Assembly: GCF_000516515.1 (NCBI RefSeq)
Contig: NZ_KI911784.1
Span: forward strand, 4,130,633 to 4,194,632
DNA: 64,000 nt
Direction: 5' to 3'
Source of the DNA: Chloroflexus sp. Y-396-1
GTDB lineage: Bacteria > Chloroflexota > Chloroflexia > Chloroflexales > Chloroflexaceae
A program made the position numbers and the translations under genes. The notes beneath the pieces were generated by a model. The model did not search any database. It saw only the letters and a list, made by a program, of their open reading frames with translations, and was not told the DNA's origin. This document shows, one piece after another, positions 35,217-44,795 of the stretch; position 1 is the first letter of the stretch; the number at the start of each line of letters is the position of its first letter.

Positions 35217-36662
35217 ATGAAAACGTATGGACATTTCATCCATGGAAATGAGATTCCCGCTGTCAGAGGCGAAACGTTTCCTAGCATCGCTCCCGCAAGC
35301 GGCGAAATTCTCGGTTATGCTGCACGTGGCACAGAGGCTGATGTAGAAATTGCGGTTTCCTCGGCGCGAGCAGGATTCTCTTCCTGGTCATCGCTGCCAA
35401 TTGCTCAGCGCGAGCACATATTGTTCAAATGCGCCGAAGCAGTAGAGGCCAATTATAACCGTCTACTCAATTTACTTATTGATGAGAGTGGTTCCACGAT
35501 TGTCAAAGCAAGATATGAAGTTCTGTACACCGCATCAGTTTTACGTGCAGCAGCCGGTGAAGTTCGACGGCTTTACGGAGATACATTGCCGGCTGAAAAG
35601 CTGCATCGTCTTTCAATGGTGGTGCGAGAACCGGTGGGCGTAGTTGTCGTGATTTCACCCTTCAATGCGCCGCTGGCGCTTTTAGCGAAAATGACCGCGT
35701 TTCCGCTTGGGGCCGGTAATGCCGTAATTGCCAAGCCATCGGAAGAAACCCCACTGATTGCGATTGAACTTGCTAACGTTTTGTACGAAGCAGGATTACC
35801 GGCTGGCGTCTTCAACGTTGTGACTGGTTTGGGGTCGGAATGTGGCGAACCGCTTCTCAAGCATCCTGGAGTAAACGGTGTGGCATTTACAGGATCAACG
35901 GCTACTGGCATTAGGGTTGGTCAGATCGCAATTCAAACGATGAAACGACTGCAACTAGAACTGGGAGGAAAAAACCCTCTCCTGGTGCTGGGTGATATGG
36001 ATATGGCGGAAGCAGCGGAAATTGCTGCAATAGGTGCATTTACCCACGGTGGACAAATCTGCATGTCAAGTGCCCGTATCATTGTCGAGGCGCCGTATGG
36101 TCTTGCCTTCGCCAATGCTCTGGCAAAGAAGGCCTCTAGCCTGTATCTGGGTGATTTGCGTGATGAGCGCACAGCTTATGGTCCACTTATCAATCAGCGC
36201 GCTATAGAGAAAGTGATTCGTCATGTGCGGGCGGCCAGGGAAGGTGGAGGACAAATCTTGGCGGGTGGAGGCGTGCATCACGGCCTGGTCTTTCAGCCAA
36301 CTGTAGTTTACAACCCGCCAAGGTTGGGCGAATGCTGGGAAGAAGAGACATTTGGGCCGGTAGCCCTGGTCACCGAAGCCGATTCTCTTGAGGAAATGAT
36401 TACCATTGCCAACGAAAGCCAGTACGGACTGAGTGCTGGCATCCTCACCAATGATTTGAAACGTGGCTTGAGGGCAGCGCGTCAAATTCGCTGTGGCGCG
36501 ATTCATCTCGGAACGCATTCGTTTCAATCAGACCCGATGGCGCCAATCGGTGGGTACGGCATGTCCGGAATTGGTCGTAGCGGTGGCAAATACTCGATTG
36601 AACACTTTACCGAACTTAAGTGGATTTCAGTAGAGCTAGGAGAAATACCGAGACCCTTCTAA
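35217..36662 (+). CDS. Aldehyde dehydrogenase (benzaldehyde/vanillin dehydrogenase-like)
   Basis: 481 residues. NAD-site GSTATG (226-231), catalytic Glu248 in ELGGKNP and nucleophile Cys282 in GGQICMSS are all present. The pattern around the cysteine is closest, in my judgement, to aromatic-aldehyde dehydrogenases, which fits the neighbouring ring monooxygenase. ATG 35217 follows AGGAG. Last gene of the operon; a gap of 97 bp separates it from the convergent phosphatase-superfamily gene. Confidence 0.87.
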   Translation: MKTYGHFIHGNEIPAVRGETFPSIAPASGEILGYAARGTEADVEIAVSSARAGFSSWSSLPIAQREHILFKCAEAVEANYNRLLNLLIDESGSTIVKARYEVLYTASVLRAAAGEVRRLYGDTLPAEKLHRLSMVVREPVGVVVVISPFNAPLALLAKMTAFPLGAGNAVIAKPSEETPLIAIELANVLYEAGLPAGVFNVVTGLGSECGEPLLKHPGVNGVAFTGSTATGIRVGQIAIQTMKRLQLELGGKNPLLVLGDMDMAEAAEIAAIGAFTHGGQICMSSARIIVEAPYGLAFANALAKKASSLYLGDLRDERTAYGPLINQRAIEKVIRHVRAAREGGGQILAGGGVHHGLVFQPTVVYNPPRLGECWEEETFGPVALVTEADSLEEMITIANESQYGLSAGILTNDLKRGLRAARQIRCGAIHLGTHSFQSDPMAPIGGYGMSGIGRSGGKYSIEHFTELKWISVELGEIPRPF

Positions 36663-36759
36663 TTGTTAGTCAATTGTATCCACTTGCCAAAGAGAGAATG
36701 CAACGTCAGAAACCAGAAGAATATGACCGCCTTGTGACAGTATTAACGGCATAAACTCA

Positions 36760-38169
36760 TCACAATTCCAGCGCCGTACCGCGTAGTCCTTCAGGGATAG
36801 CTATGTTGAACCGTCTCAACAGGGTAGGCAGTATATCGTAAATCTGCACATTGTCGAGACGCCGCCCGCCGCCGGGTCGCTTTGGATCGCGCCAGATGAA
36901 CAGCCCATGTTGTGCATGGTTGGCATCATCGGGACCGGTGTCGTTCTCCTGAGTGAATATCCCGTTACCACCAACTGTTCCCACTGCACGCCAGGCGAGA
37001 TTACCGAAGTAGACGATCAGGTCGGGGGCAACACCGCGTACAGCACGATAGAGGTGCTGTGGTATGAAGACCCTGTTTCCAAGCAGATGACCGTCTGGAC
37101 CAGGCATCGCTTCCAGCCGTGCTGCGAGGTCAGCACGTACACGCTCGTACTCCATCGGCGGAATAATGCCCTGCGGTTCACGCCCGCGCACATTGAGAAA
37201 GATGCGTCCGTAGTAGCCACCTGCACCCCAAGCGCGGGTGCGCGACCAGTCAACTTCCACCTGATCGAGGTTGGCTGGTTCGTCTGGCGTTGTTCGCAAC
37301 GTCAGCTCACCCTGCGCGCTCAACCATTGATTGATCCGCACTCCACCCAGCAACGGACGCGCACCGTGGTCGGATACCACCAGCACTGCTGTCTGATAGT
37401 CGCAGCGTGATAGCAAATTTGCAATCTGGGCATCTACGTAGCGATAGTATGCGTGAATCGTCTCTGCAAAGGGCGAATCGGGAACAAACAGTGGATGCTG
37501 TGGGTCCATATGTTTCCAGAACGCATGATGAATCCGATCAACCCCCATATCAACCAGCATGAGAAAATCAGGGCGCTCTTCCTCAATCAGTGCTGTGGCA
37601 ACCGCGAAACGCTGATCGCATATAGCGTAGATGTCGCGCACAATCCGTTCTTTGTCATCAGAGCGAAAATTAGGAACATCAAGCAGGTATGAGCGTCCCG
37701 GTGTCACTTTCGCGATCCAGGTATCAACACGTTCTGCGAATGTCGGTGGAAAGGTATAGGTCACATCCGTCGACGGTGCAAGAAAGCACGAGATTAGCAC
37801 ACCATTCACAGCAGACGGCGGATAGGTGCCGGGAACGCCGATCACTGCCACGCGCCATCCCGTCTCACCGAGGATGTCCCACAAACGTGGAAACCGAATG
37901 GCACGGCTGTCGGCGACAATCATACGGCTATAGGATCGATCAAGGCGGTTGCGAAACCCGTAAACGCCAAGTTCACCCGGATCGCGCCCGCTCATCATAC
38001 AACTCCAGGCCGGGACGGTGATCGCCGGGATGCAACTTTCCAGTTCACCGTAGACCCCCTCCGCCATCAGACGGTTGAGAGTCGGCAGATCGGCGCGCCA
38101 GCGGCCAAATACCAGCGATGGTTCGGCGGAATCGAGGCCAATAATAATGAGACGGGGAGCAACGGTCAT
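36760..38169 (-). CDS. Alkaline-phosphatase-superfamily phosphodiesterase
   Basis: 469 residues of the type I phosphodiesterase/nucleotide pyrophosphatase family. Metal ligands begin at IIGLDSAEP; the nucleophile is the threonine in CIPAITVPAWSCMMSG; later ligands appear in DMGVDRIHHAFW and VVSDHGARP. No signal peptide, so it probably acts in the cytoplasm. It overlaps lgt by 4 bp (ATGA), the last gene of a three-gene operon with lgt and a second superfamily member. Substrate unknown. Confidence 0.8.
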   Translation of the reverse strand: MTVAPRLIIIGLDSAEPSLVFGRWRADLPTLNRLMAEGVYGELESCIPAITVPAWSCMMSGRDPGELGVYGFRNRLDRSYSRMIVADSRAIRFPRLWDILGETGWRVAVIGVPGTYPPSAVNGVLISCFLAPSTDVTYTFPPTFAERVDTWIAKVTPGRSYLLDVPNFRSDDKERIVRDIYAICDQRFAVATALIEEERPDFLMLVDMGVDRIHHAFWKHMDPQHPLFVPDSPFAETIHAYYRYVDAQIANLLSRCDYQTAVLVVSDHGARPLLGGVRINQWLSAQGELTLRTTPDEPANLDQVEVDWSRTRAWGAGGYYGRIFLNVRGREPQGIIPPMEYERVRADLAARLEAMPGPDGHLLGNRVFIPQHLYRAVRGVAPDLIVYFGNLAWRAVGTVGGNGIFTQENDTGPDDANHAQHGLFIWRDPKRPGGGRRLDNVQIYDILPTLLRRFNIAIPEGLRGTALEL

Positions 38170-39011
38170 GACTCGGCTCTTGTGCTTACAGTTGAATATC
38201 GGTGTCGGCGGTAGAGCAGCACGGAGGCCACGATGACTGCAACGAGCGAAAGAATATGTACAACATTGAATGGCGTTCCAGGAAAAAACCAGGAGTCAGT
38301 ACGGAGAAACTCGATAAAGAAGCGCCCTAGCGGATACCATAAAAGATACATAATCGATATATCGCCGTCGCGTAGCCGATCGCCATAGCGACGCCAGATG
38401 GAAAAGATCACTGCAAAGCCGATGAGGTTCCAGAGCGATTCGTACAGAAAAAGTGGATGGAAACGGGTCGTTTCTGGAAATGCCACTAGATCTCGGTACG
38501 GACCGATACGATGTTCGGCGTCGATACGCAACCCCCACGGCAAGGTCGTCGGCGGCCCATAAAGCTCCTGGTTGATAAAGTTTGCCCATCGTCCAACTGC
38601 CTGGCCCAGGGGGAGACCGAGTGCAATCGCGTCGGCGTACACGAGAAGTGGCGCCTTCCGTAGATGGGCAAACGCCCATAATCCGAGCGCACCAAAGATG
38701 AACCCACCGAAAATGTGCAACCCCCCTTCCCATACTGCCAGAATGCTCGCCGGATTACTTAGAAAGCGTCCTAACCCCTCTGGCCCACGCGGTGACTGAA
38801 TGAACACATAGTAGAGGCGTGCGCCGATCAATCCAGGGATCAGTACCCAAAGCAACAGATCCCACACTGAATCGCGATCTAGCCCGCAGCGCTCAATATG
38901 GCGGGAACCAACCCACGCTGCTAGCATAACGCCGGCCATGATTAGCACGCCATACCAGCGCAGTGTCAGTGGACCAAGCTGCACGATAACTGGGTCAACG
39001 GGAGGATACAT
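38166..39011 (-). CDS. lgt: Prolipoprotein diacylglyceryl transferase
   Basis: Moves diacylglycerol from phosphatidylglycerol to the lipobox cysteine of prolipoproteins. 281 residues, about seven membrane helices, with LRWYGVLIMAGV, WEGGLHIFGGFIFG (essential His region) and the signature GQAVGRWANFINQELYG. This window encodes at least three lipoprotein clients (at 10101, 55745 and 61620). Sits between two alkaline-phosphatase-superfamily genes with a 5-bp gap and a 4-bp overlap. Confidence 0.94.
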   Translation of the reverse strand: MYPPVDPVIVQLGPLTLRWYGVLIMAGVMLAAWVGSRHIERCGLDRDSVWDLLLWVLIPGLIGARLYYVFIQSPRGPEGLGRFLSNPASILAVWEGGLHIFGGFIFGALGLWAFAHLRKAPLLVYADAIALGLPLGQAVGRWANFINQELYGPPTTLPWGLRIDAEHRIGPYRDLVAFPETTRFHPLFLYESLWNLIGFAVIFSIWRRYGDRLRDGDISIMYLLWYPLGRFFIEFLRTDSWFFPGTPFNVVHILSLVAVIVASVLLYRRHRYSTVSTRAES

Positions 39012-39016
39012 GGTCG

Positions 39017-40555
39017 TTACTCAAGATACCCCAACTCTCTCAGACGTCGCTGGACAATCGGATCATCCACTTCCTCAGCACGTCGGATGAGTGGCGTTCT
39101 AGTAATGGTGCGACGAACAAAAGCACTGAGGATCGCCTGTAGTTCTTCAACTCTTTCCGGCAAGATTGCCGCCAAATCAACTGTTTCGCAGGGATCAGCA
39201 TCAACATCATACAGTTCAACCTGGTCTTCACCGATCTGAATCAATTTGTGTGCACCACTAATCACTGCACGGCGCGGTTGATCGAAGCGGCGCGTATGCA
39301 CGAGATCAGGCCGTCGTCGTAGCATAATTCCCAAAACGTTTTGCGGCGGTTCCGCCTCGCTGAAGATAATACCGCTATCAGGATCAGCAGCAGGCGATTG
39401 CGCCAGTGAACGATCACGCTCGATGCCACTGGCAATCCCAGCGGCACTCAGCAAGGTGTGGAAGACTCGTCGCAACGAGAGCGGGTGATCAACTACTGCA
39501 CCACGTGGAAAGTCACCAACCGGATCACGCACTATCAGTGGAACGTGGATCAGTTCGTTGTAGACCGACATCATGTGCCCGACAAGCCCTTTTTCACCCA
39601 GGTGTTCGCCGTGATCGGCACATATCAGCAGCAAGGTACGGTTCAGCGCGCCACTCTCGCGTAGGCGGCGTAGGAACACGCCAAGATGGGCATCCTGCGT
39701 GGCAACCTCGGCATCGTACACATCACTGAGCACGTGATGATACCGCTCATCTACCCCAGAGAACGGGGCAAACCATCCGAACACATCACCGTTGAACCGA
39801 CGCACATAGCGCGCTGCTTCCCGGTCACGGATCACCTCTGGCGCAAACCGTTCAAGCATCCGTCGGTCCGGATGGTACGGTGTGTGAACACCCATCAGAT
39901 TGATGAAGGCAAAAATAGGCTGATTTGGCTCAACGCCACGTCGTTCGATAAGCAGACGCGCCGCGTCGTTGAGCGATTTGGGAGTATTCCCCTTGAAACT
40001 GAGCGCCGTCTGCCAGAGTGGCACCATCAATGGCGTAAACGCGAACTCCAGCAGCAGTTCAGAGTGGGCAAATGAGTTCTGAATGCGGTTAAGGAGCGCT
40101 GCCAGACGCCCCTTAAACCACTGTCGATAACGCCCGATCAGTCCTGGGTGCGCGCCGGCCTGATTCGGACGCGAGGTCAGCAGGCCGCTGTAATTCAAAA
40201 AACTCTCAAAACCGCGCCGCAACCCGTTGTTAACAACGCCCACCAGCGGGTTATTGCAGAATGCTGCCGTCATGTACCCGCCTTCACGCAGCCGTTCCGC
40301 CAGCGTCGGAATGTTGGCAGGGAGCACCGCTGATGATTGGTTAGTCGCATGCTCCGATGGGTAGAGACCGGTAAACATCGAAGCGTGTGATGGAATCGTC
40401 CACTGCGCAGTGGTATAAACGCGACGGAAGAGAGTCGCGTCAGCCGCAAGTTCATCGAGGTAGGGTGAGGTCGGTCGAGAATAGCCGTAGCACGAAAGTC
40501 TGTCGTAACGTTGGGTATCCAGCACAAGCAGCACAATATCGGGGCGCCGGCTCAC
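39017..40555 (-). CDS. Sulfatase-like hydrolase/transferase with threonine nucleophile
   Basis: 512 residues of the sulfatase/alkaline-phosphatase superfamily: N-terminal IVLLVLDTQRYDRLSCYGY (metal Asp13) and ICADHGEHLGEKG. The modified cysteine of true sulfatases (CxPxR) is replaced by TIPSH with Thr53, as in phosphoglycerol transferases and other phospho-group enzymes, so sulfatase activity is unlikely. GTG start at 40555 is secure: AGGAGG lies 7 bp upstream. First gene of the operon with lgt. No clear signal peptide. Confidence 0.82.
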   Translation of the reverse strand: MSRRPDIVLLVLDTQRYDRLSCYGYSRPTSPYLDELAADATLFRRVYTTAQWTIPSHASMFTGLYPSEHATNQSSAVLPANIPTLAERLREGGYMTAAFCNNPLVGVVNNGLRRGFESFLNYSGLLTSRPNQAGAHPGLIGRYRQWFKGRLAALLNRIQNSFAHSELLLEFAFTPLMVPLWQTALSFKGNTPKSLNDAARLLIERRGVEPNQPIFAFINLMGVHTPYHPDRRMLERFAPEVIRDREAARYVRRFNGDVFGWFAPFSGVDERYHHVLSDVYDAEVATQDAHLGVFLRRLRESGALNRTLLLICADHGEHLGEKGLVGHMMSVYNELIHVPLIVRDPVGDFPRGAVVDHPLSLRRVFHTLLSAAGIASGIERDRSLAQSPAADPDSGIIFSEAEPPQNVLGIMLRRRPDLVHTRRFDQPRRAVISGAHKLIQIGEDQVELYDVDADPCETVDLAAILPERVEELQAILSAFVRRTITRTPLIRRAEEVDDPIVQRRLRELGYLE

Positions 40556-41020
40556 AAATGATCCTCCTCAGGGAAAACCGGTTGGAACACCATGATTATA
40601 CCATGTTTAGTGCCTGCATACCGGAAGAACGTGCAGCATAATACATGGATGTTTTGTGCAGGTCACACATCTACCCGAAACGCAGTGCATACCAGAGCAC
40701 ATTGTATGCGCCAGCCGTAACATAGGCATCAACGAAGTGATTGCCAATCCGCACGAACAGGATACCTATTTTGCGCTTGATGATACGAAGAATCGATTAG
40801 CTTGAACGATCACATTCTATCATGAGCCAGAGTACCAACAATACCATATTTAAACGCTATCCGTTTTGAGAACTGCTTGCCGCTATTGCCGTTGCAGTTG
40901 GGACAGACATTCGGCGTGGATGCACTGACAGTGCGCAATGCACAGAAGAGGATTGAGAGTGGCGTGCTTCTGTATCAAAAAAGCACGGGAGTGTCACTGC
41001 TGAAGATATTCAAGGTATGT
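40556..41020. other. Intergenic region with a possible gene remnant
   Basis: No complete gene. On the minus strand 40671-40796 reads 41 uninterrupted codons ending at TAG and rich in hydrophobic and aromatic residues (for example RIGNHFVDAYVTAGAYNVL), preceded directly by an in-frame stop. It could be the surviving C-terminus of a deleted gene or chance. Confidence 0.3.
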
Positions 41021-42112
41021 TCAAGGAAAGAAATCACTACACACAATATCCGTTTGAAAGATCACATTCTCTAGCGACTCTCCCCCTGTAACTGAAAACT
41101 GCTTACTACTGTAAGGAAAAAAAGCGGCGTTTCCGCCGCTATTACAGGTACCTTCGAGCACACCGGGTCGAATTTCCATAACACCATCAGGTGTTTCCGG
41201 CACAAAATCCGAAGGCGAGGCAAAGGTACTATCCGGTCTGATGTCAACCAGAATGTTGAACCAGTTGTCGCCGACCCCAGCCAGAGGATGATCGGACGGG
41301 TAGATCGGCCCACGGATTGAAAGTGACGCTTTGCTAATGTTGACTCCACTATCTGGCCGATGAACCATATCCCAGAAAAGGCCCGACTCAACAAACGCTC
41401 TGGCAACGCGCTCGACATAAACAGTTCCACTTACCGAGGCAACTCCTGTGCGATAGCTGCCGTATAATTCCTTCCCCAACAAGCCAAGCAAGACGCGGTA
41501 CTGTGGTGGGTTGTCAGGATGATACTCAAACCGTGCTCGCTCGAACCACTGCGTCAACACCGTTGCCCCTTCTGCATTCGTCTCTACCATTGGTTCCGAA
41601 ATAGGATAACCGAAGAGAGCAAGTGATTCGACCCAGGCTCTTCCACCCATTCCTAAATCTAACCCATGGCTGTACCAGAAGCTGCGGAACGGTTCGCAGA
41701 GAGTATGACCCGTTTCAGGAAAGAAATCACATCCAGGAGTTGGTGTGCCTTTAGGAAAGTCTGCCCAGTTGCGTCCTTGTTTGAGCAACACTTCAACGCC
41801 AATTCGGATGGGTACCACGCGATAGGGTTCTGGGTGGGTAGGACAATACTCTAGCCGTTGACGCTCGAACATTTGGGTTGCACAGAGATGACCATCCTCA
41901 GAATTATGTACGAGTTTTGCTGGCGCTAACGGATAACCGAAGATGGGGAGTCCACCGTTGCGATCCCAGAAGCTGTAAAATGGCGGAGCAATCCAGTTTT
42001 GTGTTTCACCAAAAAAAGCTGCCACAGTTTTCTGTTCTGATACGTCAGCCGCTACCGTACCAGTGCTGAATACAAGCAAGAGCACAATGTTTATAAGACA
42101 GATTCGACGCAT
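41021..42112 (-). CDS. Secreted protein with two FGYP/FERxRxEY repeats
   Basis: 363 residues. A signal peptide (about 1-21, ending near TVAA) precedes two repeats of about 90 residues, each running FWxxxG...FGYP...TQxFERxRxEYxPxxPxxYRVxxxxxGxExL. Such repeats are common in secreted Chloroflexota proteins. The last about 120 residues (VARAFVESGLFWDMVHRPDSG...) form a different domain, perhaps a binding module. A terminator-like hairpin with a T-run is embedded in the coding strand about 100 bp before the stop. Function unknown. Confidence 0.7.
   Translation of the reverse strand: MRRICLINIVLLLVFSTGTVAADVSEQKTVAAFFGETQNWIAPPFYSFWDRNGGLPIFGYPLAPAKLVHNSEDGHLCATQMFERQRLEYCPTHPEPYRVVPIRIGVEVLLKQGRNWADFPKGTPTPGCDFFPETGHTLCEPFRSFWYSHGLDLGMGGRAWVESLALFGYPISEPMVETNAEGATVLTQWFERARFEYHPDNPPQYRVLLGLLGKELYGSYRTGVASVSGTVYVERVARAFVESGLFWDMVHRPDSGVNISKASLSIRGPIYPSDHPLAGVGDNWFNILVDIRPDSTFASPSDFVPETPDGVMEIRPGVLEGTCNSGGNAAFFPYSSKQFSVTGGESLENVIFQTDIVCSDFFP
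41117..41140 (-). terminator. Intrinsic-terminator-like hairpin inside a coding region
   Basis: Minus strand: AGCGGCG (41140-41134), tetraloop GAAA, CGCCGCT (41129-41123), with seven consecutive T ending at 41117. A stable GNRA-capped 7-bp stem directly followed by T7 is a textbook intrinsic terminator, yet it encodes NSGGNAAFF within the secreted protein, roughly 95 bp before its stop codon. Confidence 0.6.
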
Positions 42113-42171
42113 GCCTAGCCTTTCTGTCTACATTGATGCCACAAGGGAGGGTGAATATTCAACTTAGTAAG

Positions 42172-42287
42172 TGCCTATCCGGAATACCCTGTCGCAGAAG
42201 AAGATCGGTTGGCGCGCAGCACCGCTGCGCCCGTACATCTATCAGGTTTCGTCCGCCGTACCGTGAGACGATTATTCGGATAGGCTC
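42172..42287 (-). mobile_element. MITE-like element, copy A
   Basis: 116 bp, flanked by TAAG direct repeats (42168-42171 and 42288-42291). Terminal inverted repeats: TGCCTATCCGGAATA on the left and, read inwards from the right, GAGCCTATCCGAATA. Internally it holds the hairpin GCGCAGC-GGT-GCTGCGC. It is closely similar to the inverted copy at 45049-45162. No transposase. With two copies and matching target duplications, a non-autonomous transposable element is the likely explanation. Confidence 0.7.
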
Positions 42288-42986
42288 TAAGAATGTACAA
42301 CACTGGAGAGTTATATTATCGCTATACCACCACCTTTTGAGATGTTCAATGTTTCCGAATTTCTTTAAGGCTTTTCAACGTTTTCTTCTGCCCGGCAGAT
42401 GAGAGGAAAACGGCGCGATTCCCCAATTCGTCCGCTGTGCGTGCAGCGTTTCCTCGTTGGTGCGCCGATGATTCCCGTCTCCGCGTTGGTAGGGGCGAGT
42501 TCCAAACCCATCCGCATCGTGGGTGCTTGCGATGGTTGTAGGTTCCATCGCGGCCAATGCAAGACGCGGGCCAACGGCCTGCGCATCCAGGTGATCGCCT
42601 AGGTCAGGAGTCATCGGTAACGGATGGGTGATGTTCGTCGGGATCGCTCCGTTGGTGAACCGTTCGGTCATTGAATGTACCCCGAAACCGCGAACTCTGA
42701 AAACCCCCGGATTGCTTGTACCTGGGAGCGCGGGCCGGAGGCCCGCGTCCTGCGTTGTGTGCGTGGAACTAGTACGACTCCCCAAACCTTGGCCGGCGGA
42801 GGAAAGGGTGAATCGTCCATCCCGCATCTGCTCGCCTTCTTCACCACTGCCGGGTAGGTAAAGAACTCAGAACAGACCTGCTGAATGTTCTCCTAATCAT
42901 GTCCAACGGTTTGAATAACGCCCGGCACTTTGTTATGTGACAGTAAATCTTACCAAACGTTTCCAAACCCCGTCCGGCTGTAGCCT
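42288..42986. other. Intergenic region with palindromic repeats
   Basis: No gene supported; frames on both strands are short, lack ribosome sites and overlap each other. It includes the palindrome CGCGGGCC-GGA-GGCCCGCG (42729-42747), shared with 6614-6630 and 45298-45314. Confidence 0.45.
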
Positions 42987-44795
42987 TCATCGCAACGCCC
43001 GACTCTGCATTCGTGCCAGTTCCTCCTCGACGACCGATTCATCAAGCTTTTTGAACAACGGCTGTGGTTGACGTAACACTTGCCCGACTGGTAATGCCGA
43101 CGCTTCCCAACGCCCAACCCACTGCTCGTAGTCGCCGGTCAGCACGCGGTGGGTACGACCATCGGCTTCAGTTATATCACGGAAATAGAGGGGACCGGCG
43201 ATATACCCATCGTAACCTAAATACTCGTGCAACCGCTGGCAGGAGAAGGGTAGGAAGGGGGTAAAGATAATCTTGAGTGTGTCAACACAGCGTAAGGCTA
43301 CATACCAGATGGTTGCTGCACGGTCGCGATCACTCTTGATGACCTTCCACGGTTCCTGTTCGCTTAGGTAGATATTGACCTGCGCTGCCAGGCGCATTGC
43401 TTCGCTTAAGGCCGCTTTAAATCTTGCGGTTGCCAGCAGGTTGCCAACGGTCTCGATTCCATCGGTCACTTCGGCCAATACCTGTTCGTCGGCCACGGTC
43501 AGGTGACCAGGTTGCGGAACACTCCCAAAGTTTTTGTAGACATTGGTCAGCGTGCGGTTGACCAGATTCCCCCAAGTTGCAACCAGCTCATCGTTGTTCC
43601 GGCGCACAAATTCGGCCCAGGTAAAATCGGTGTCCTGATTCTCTGGTCCAGCGATGGTCAGGAAATAACGCAAGGCATCGGCATCGTAGCGACTGAGAAA
43701 ATCGTTCACATATATCACAATCCCGCGCGAACTGGAGAATTTCTTACCCTCCATCGTCAGAAATTCGCTTGAAACGACGTTGTAAGGTAATTGTAGAGGA
43801 ACACCGGCAAAGCGCTCGTCGGACGTTGCACCGTAGTGTCCACCGGCGCCGTAGCCGAGCAGCATTGCTGGCCAGATTACGGTGTGGAAGACGATATTGT
43901 CCTTCCCCATAAAGTAGAAGTGGCGGGCATCAGGATTCTGCCACCACTCACGCCAGGCATCTGGCCGACCACTATTGTGAGCCCACTCAATGCTGGCTGA
44001 CAGATAGCCGATAACCGCATCGAACCAGACATAAATCTTTTTGTCATCACGGTTGGCGTATTCCGGTAGCGGAATTGGCACACCCCATTCGAGGTCACGA
44101 GTGATGGCCCGTGGTTTCAAATCTTTGAGAAAATTGAGTGAAAAATTACGCACATTAGGCCGCCAATGTCCCTGCTGTTCTATCCAGCGGTGCAACTGCT
44201 CGGCGAAAGCTGGTAGGTCAAGGAAGAAGTGCTCTGTTGGCTTAAAAACCGGTGGCTGACCATCAACTTTCGAGCGAGGATTGATCAGATCGGTGGGATC
44301 AAGTTGGCTACCACACTGATCACACTGATCACCACGCGCTTCATCGTAACCACAGAGCGGACACGTACCTTCAATGTAGCGGTCGGGTAGGGTTCGTCCG
44401 GTCGTTGCCGAAAACGCACCTAATGTCTCTCGTCGAACAATGTAGCCACGCTCGTACAGGGTACGAAAGATGTCTTGGGTCACCGCATAATGATTAGATG
44501 TAGTGGTGCGGGTGAAGATGTCGTAGCTCAACCCAAGATTGTAGAGGTCGTCGCCGATAATTTTGTTGTAGCGATCGGCAATAGCTTGGGGGGTTGTCCC
44601 TTCTTTATCGGCCACCAACGTAATTGGCGTACCGTGCTCATCCGTTCCCGAAACCATCAGTACCCGATTACCCCGCAAGCGGTGGTAACGGGCAAAAATA
44701 TCGGCTGGTACACCAAAACCGGCAACGTGTCCAATGTGGCGCGGGCCGTTTGCATACGGCCAGGCAACCGCAACCAGAATATGTTCAGGCATCAT
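42987..44795 (-). CDS. metG: Methionyl-tRNA synthetase
   Basis: Charges tRNA-Met. 602 residues with the class I HIGH motif ([11 protein letters not shown], about 17-27), a zinc knuckle [18 protein letters not shown] (about 145-162), the catalytic-core segment [13 protein letters not shown] and the KMSKS-equivalent KKFSSSRG. It lacks the C-terminal EMAP-like tRNA-binding domain. Two adjacent ATG codons (44795, 44792) follow GAGGTGG; the second has better spacing. The gene is bracketed by the two inverted MITE-like copies. Confidence 0.95.
   Translation of the reverse strand: MMPEHILVAVAWPYANGPRHIGHVAGFGVPADIFARYHRLRGNRVLMVSGTDEHGTPITLVADKEGTTPQAIADRYNKIIGDDLYNLGLSYDIFTRTTTSNHYAVTQDIFRTLYERGYIVRRETLGAFSATTGRTLPDRYIEGTCPLCGYDEARGDQCDQCGSQLDPTDLINPRSKVDGQPPVFKPTEHFFLDLPAFAEQLHRWIEQQGHWRPNVRNFSLNFLKDLKPRAITRDLEWGVPIPLPEYANRDDKKIYVWFDAVIGYLSASIEWAHNSGRPDAWREWWQNPDARHFYFMGKDNIVFHTVIWPAMLLGYGAGGHYGATSDERFAGVPLQLPYNVVSSEFLTMEGKKFSSSRGIVIYVNDFLSRYDADALRYFLTIAGPENQDTDFTWAEFVRRNNDELVATWGNLVNRTLTNVYKNFGSVPQPGHLTVADEQVLAEVTDGIETVGNLLATARFKAALSEAMRLAAQVNIYLSEQEPWKVIKSDRDRAATIWYVALRCVDTLKIIFTPFLPFSCQRLHEYLGYDGYIAGPLYFRDITEADGRTHRVLTGDYEQWVGRWEASALPVGQVLRQPQPLFKKLDESVVEEELARMQSRALR

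Noticed and set aside
39017-40555. Formylglycine-dependent sulfatase
   Set aside because: The CxPxR motif is replaced by TIPSH, so the modified cysteine is missing.
42375-42861. Overlapping frames of 60-150 codons on both strands between MITE-like copy A and metG
   Set aside because: Frames compete in several phases across GC-rich palindromic repeats, with no ribosome sites or family motifs.
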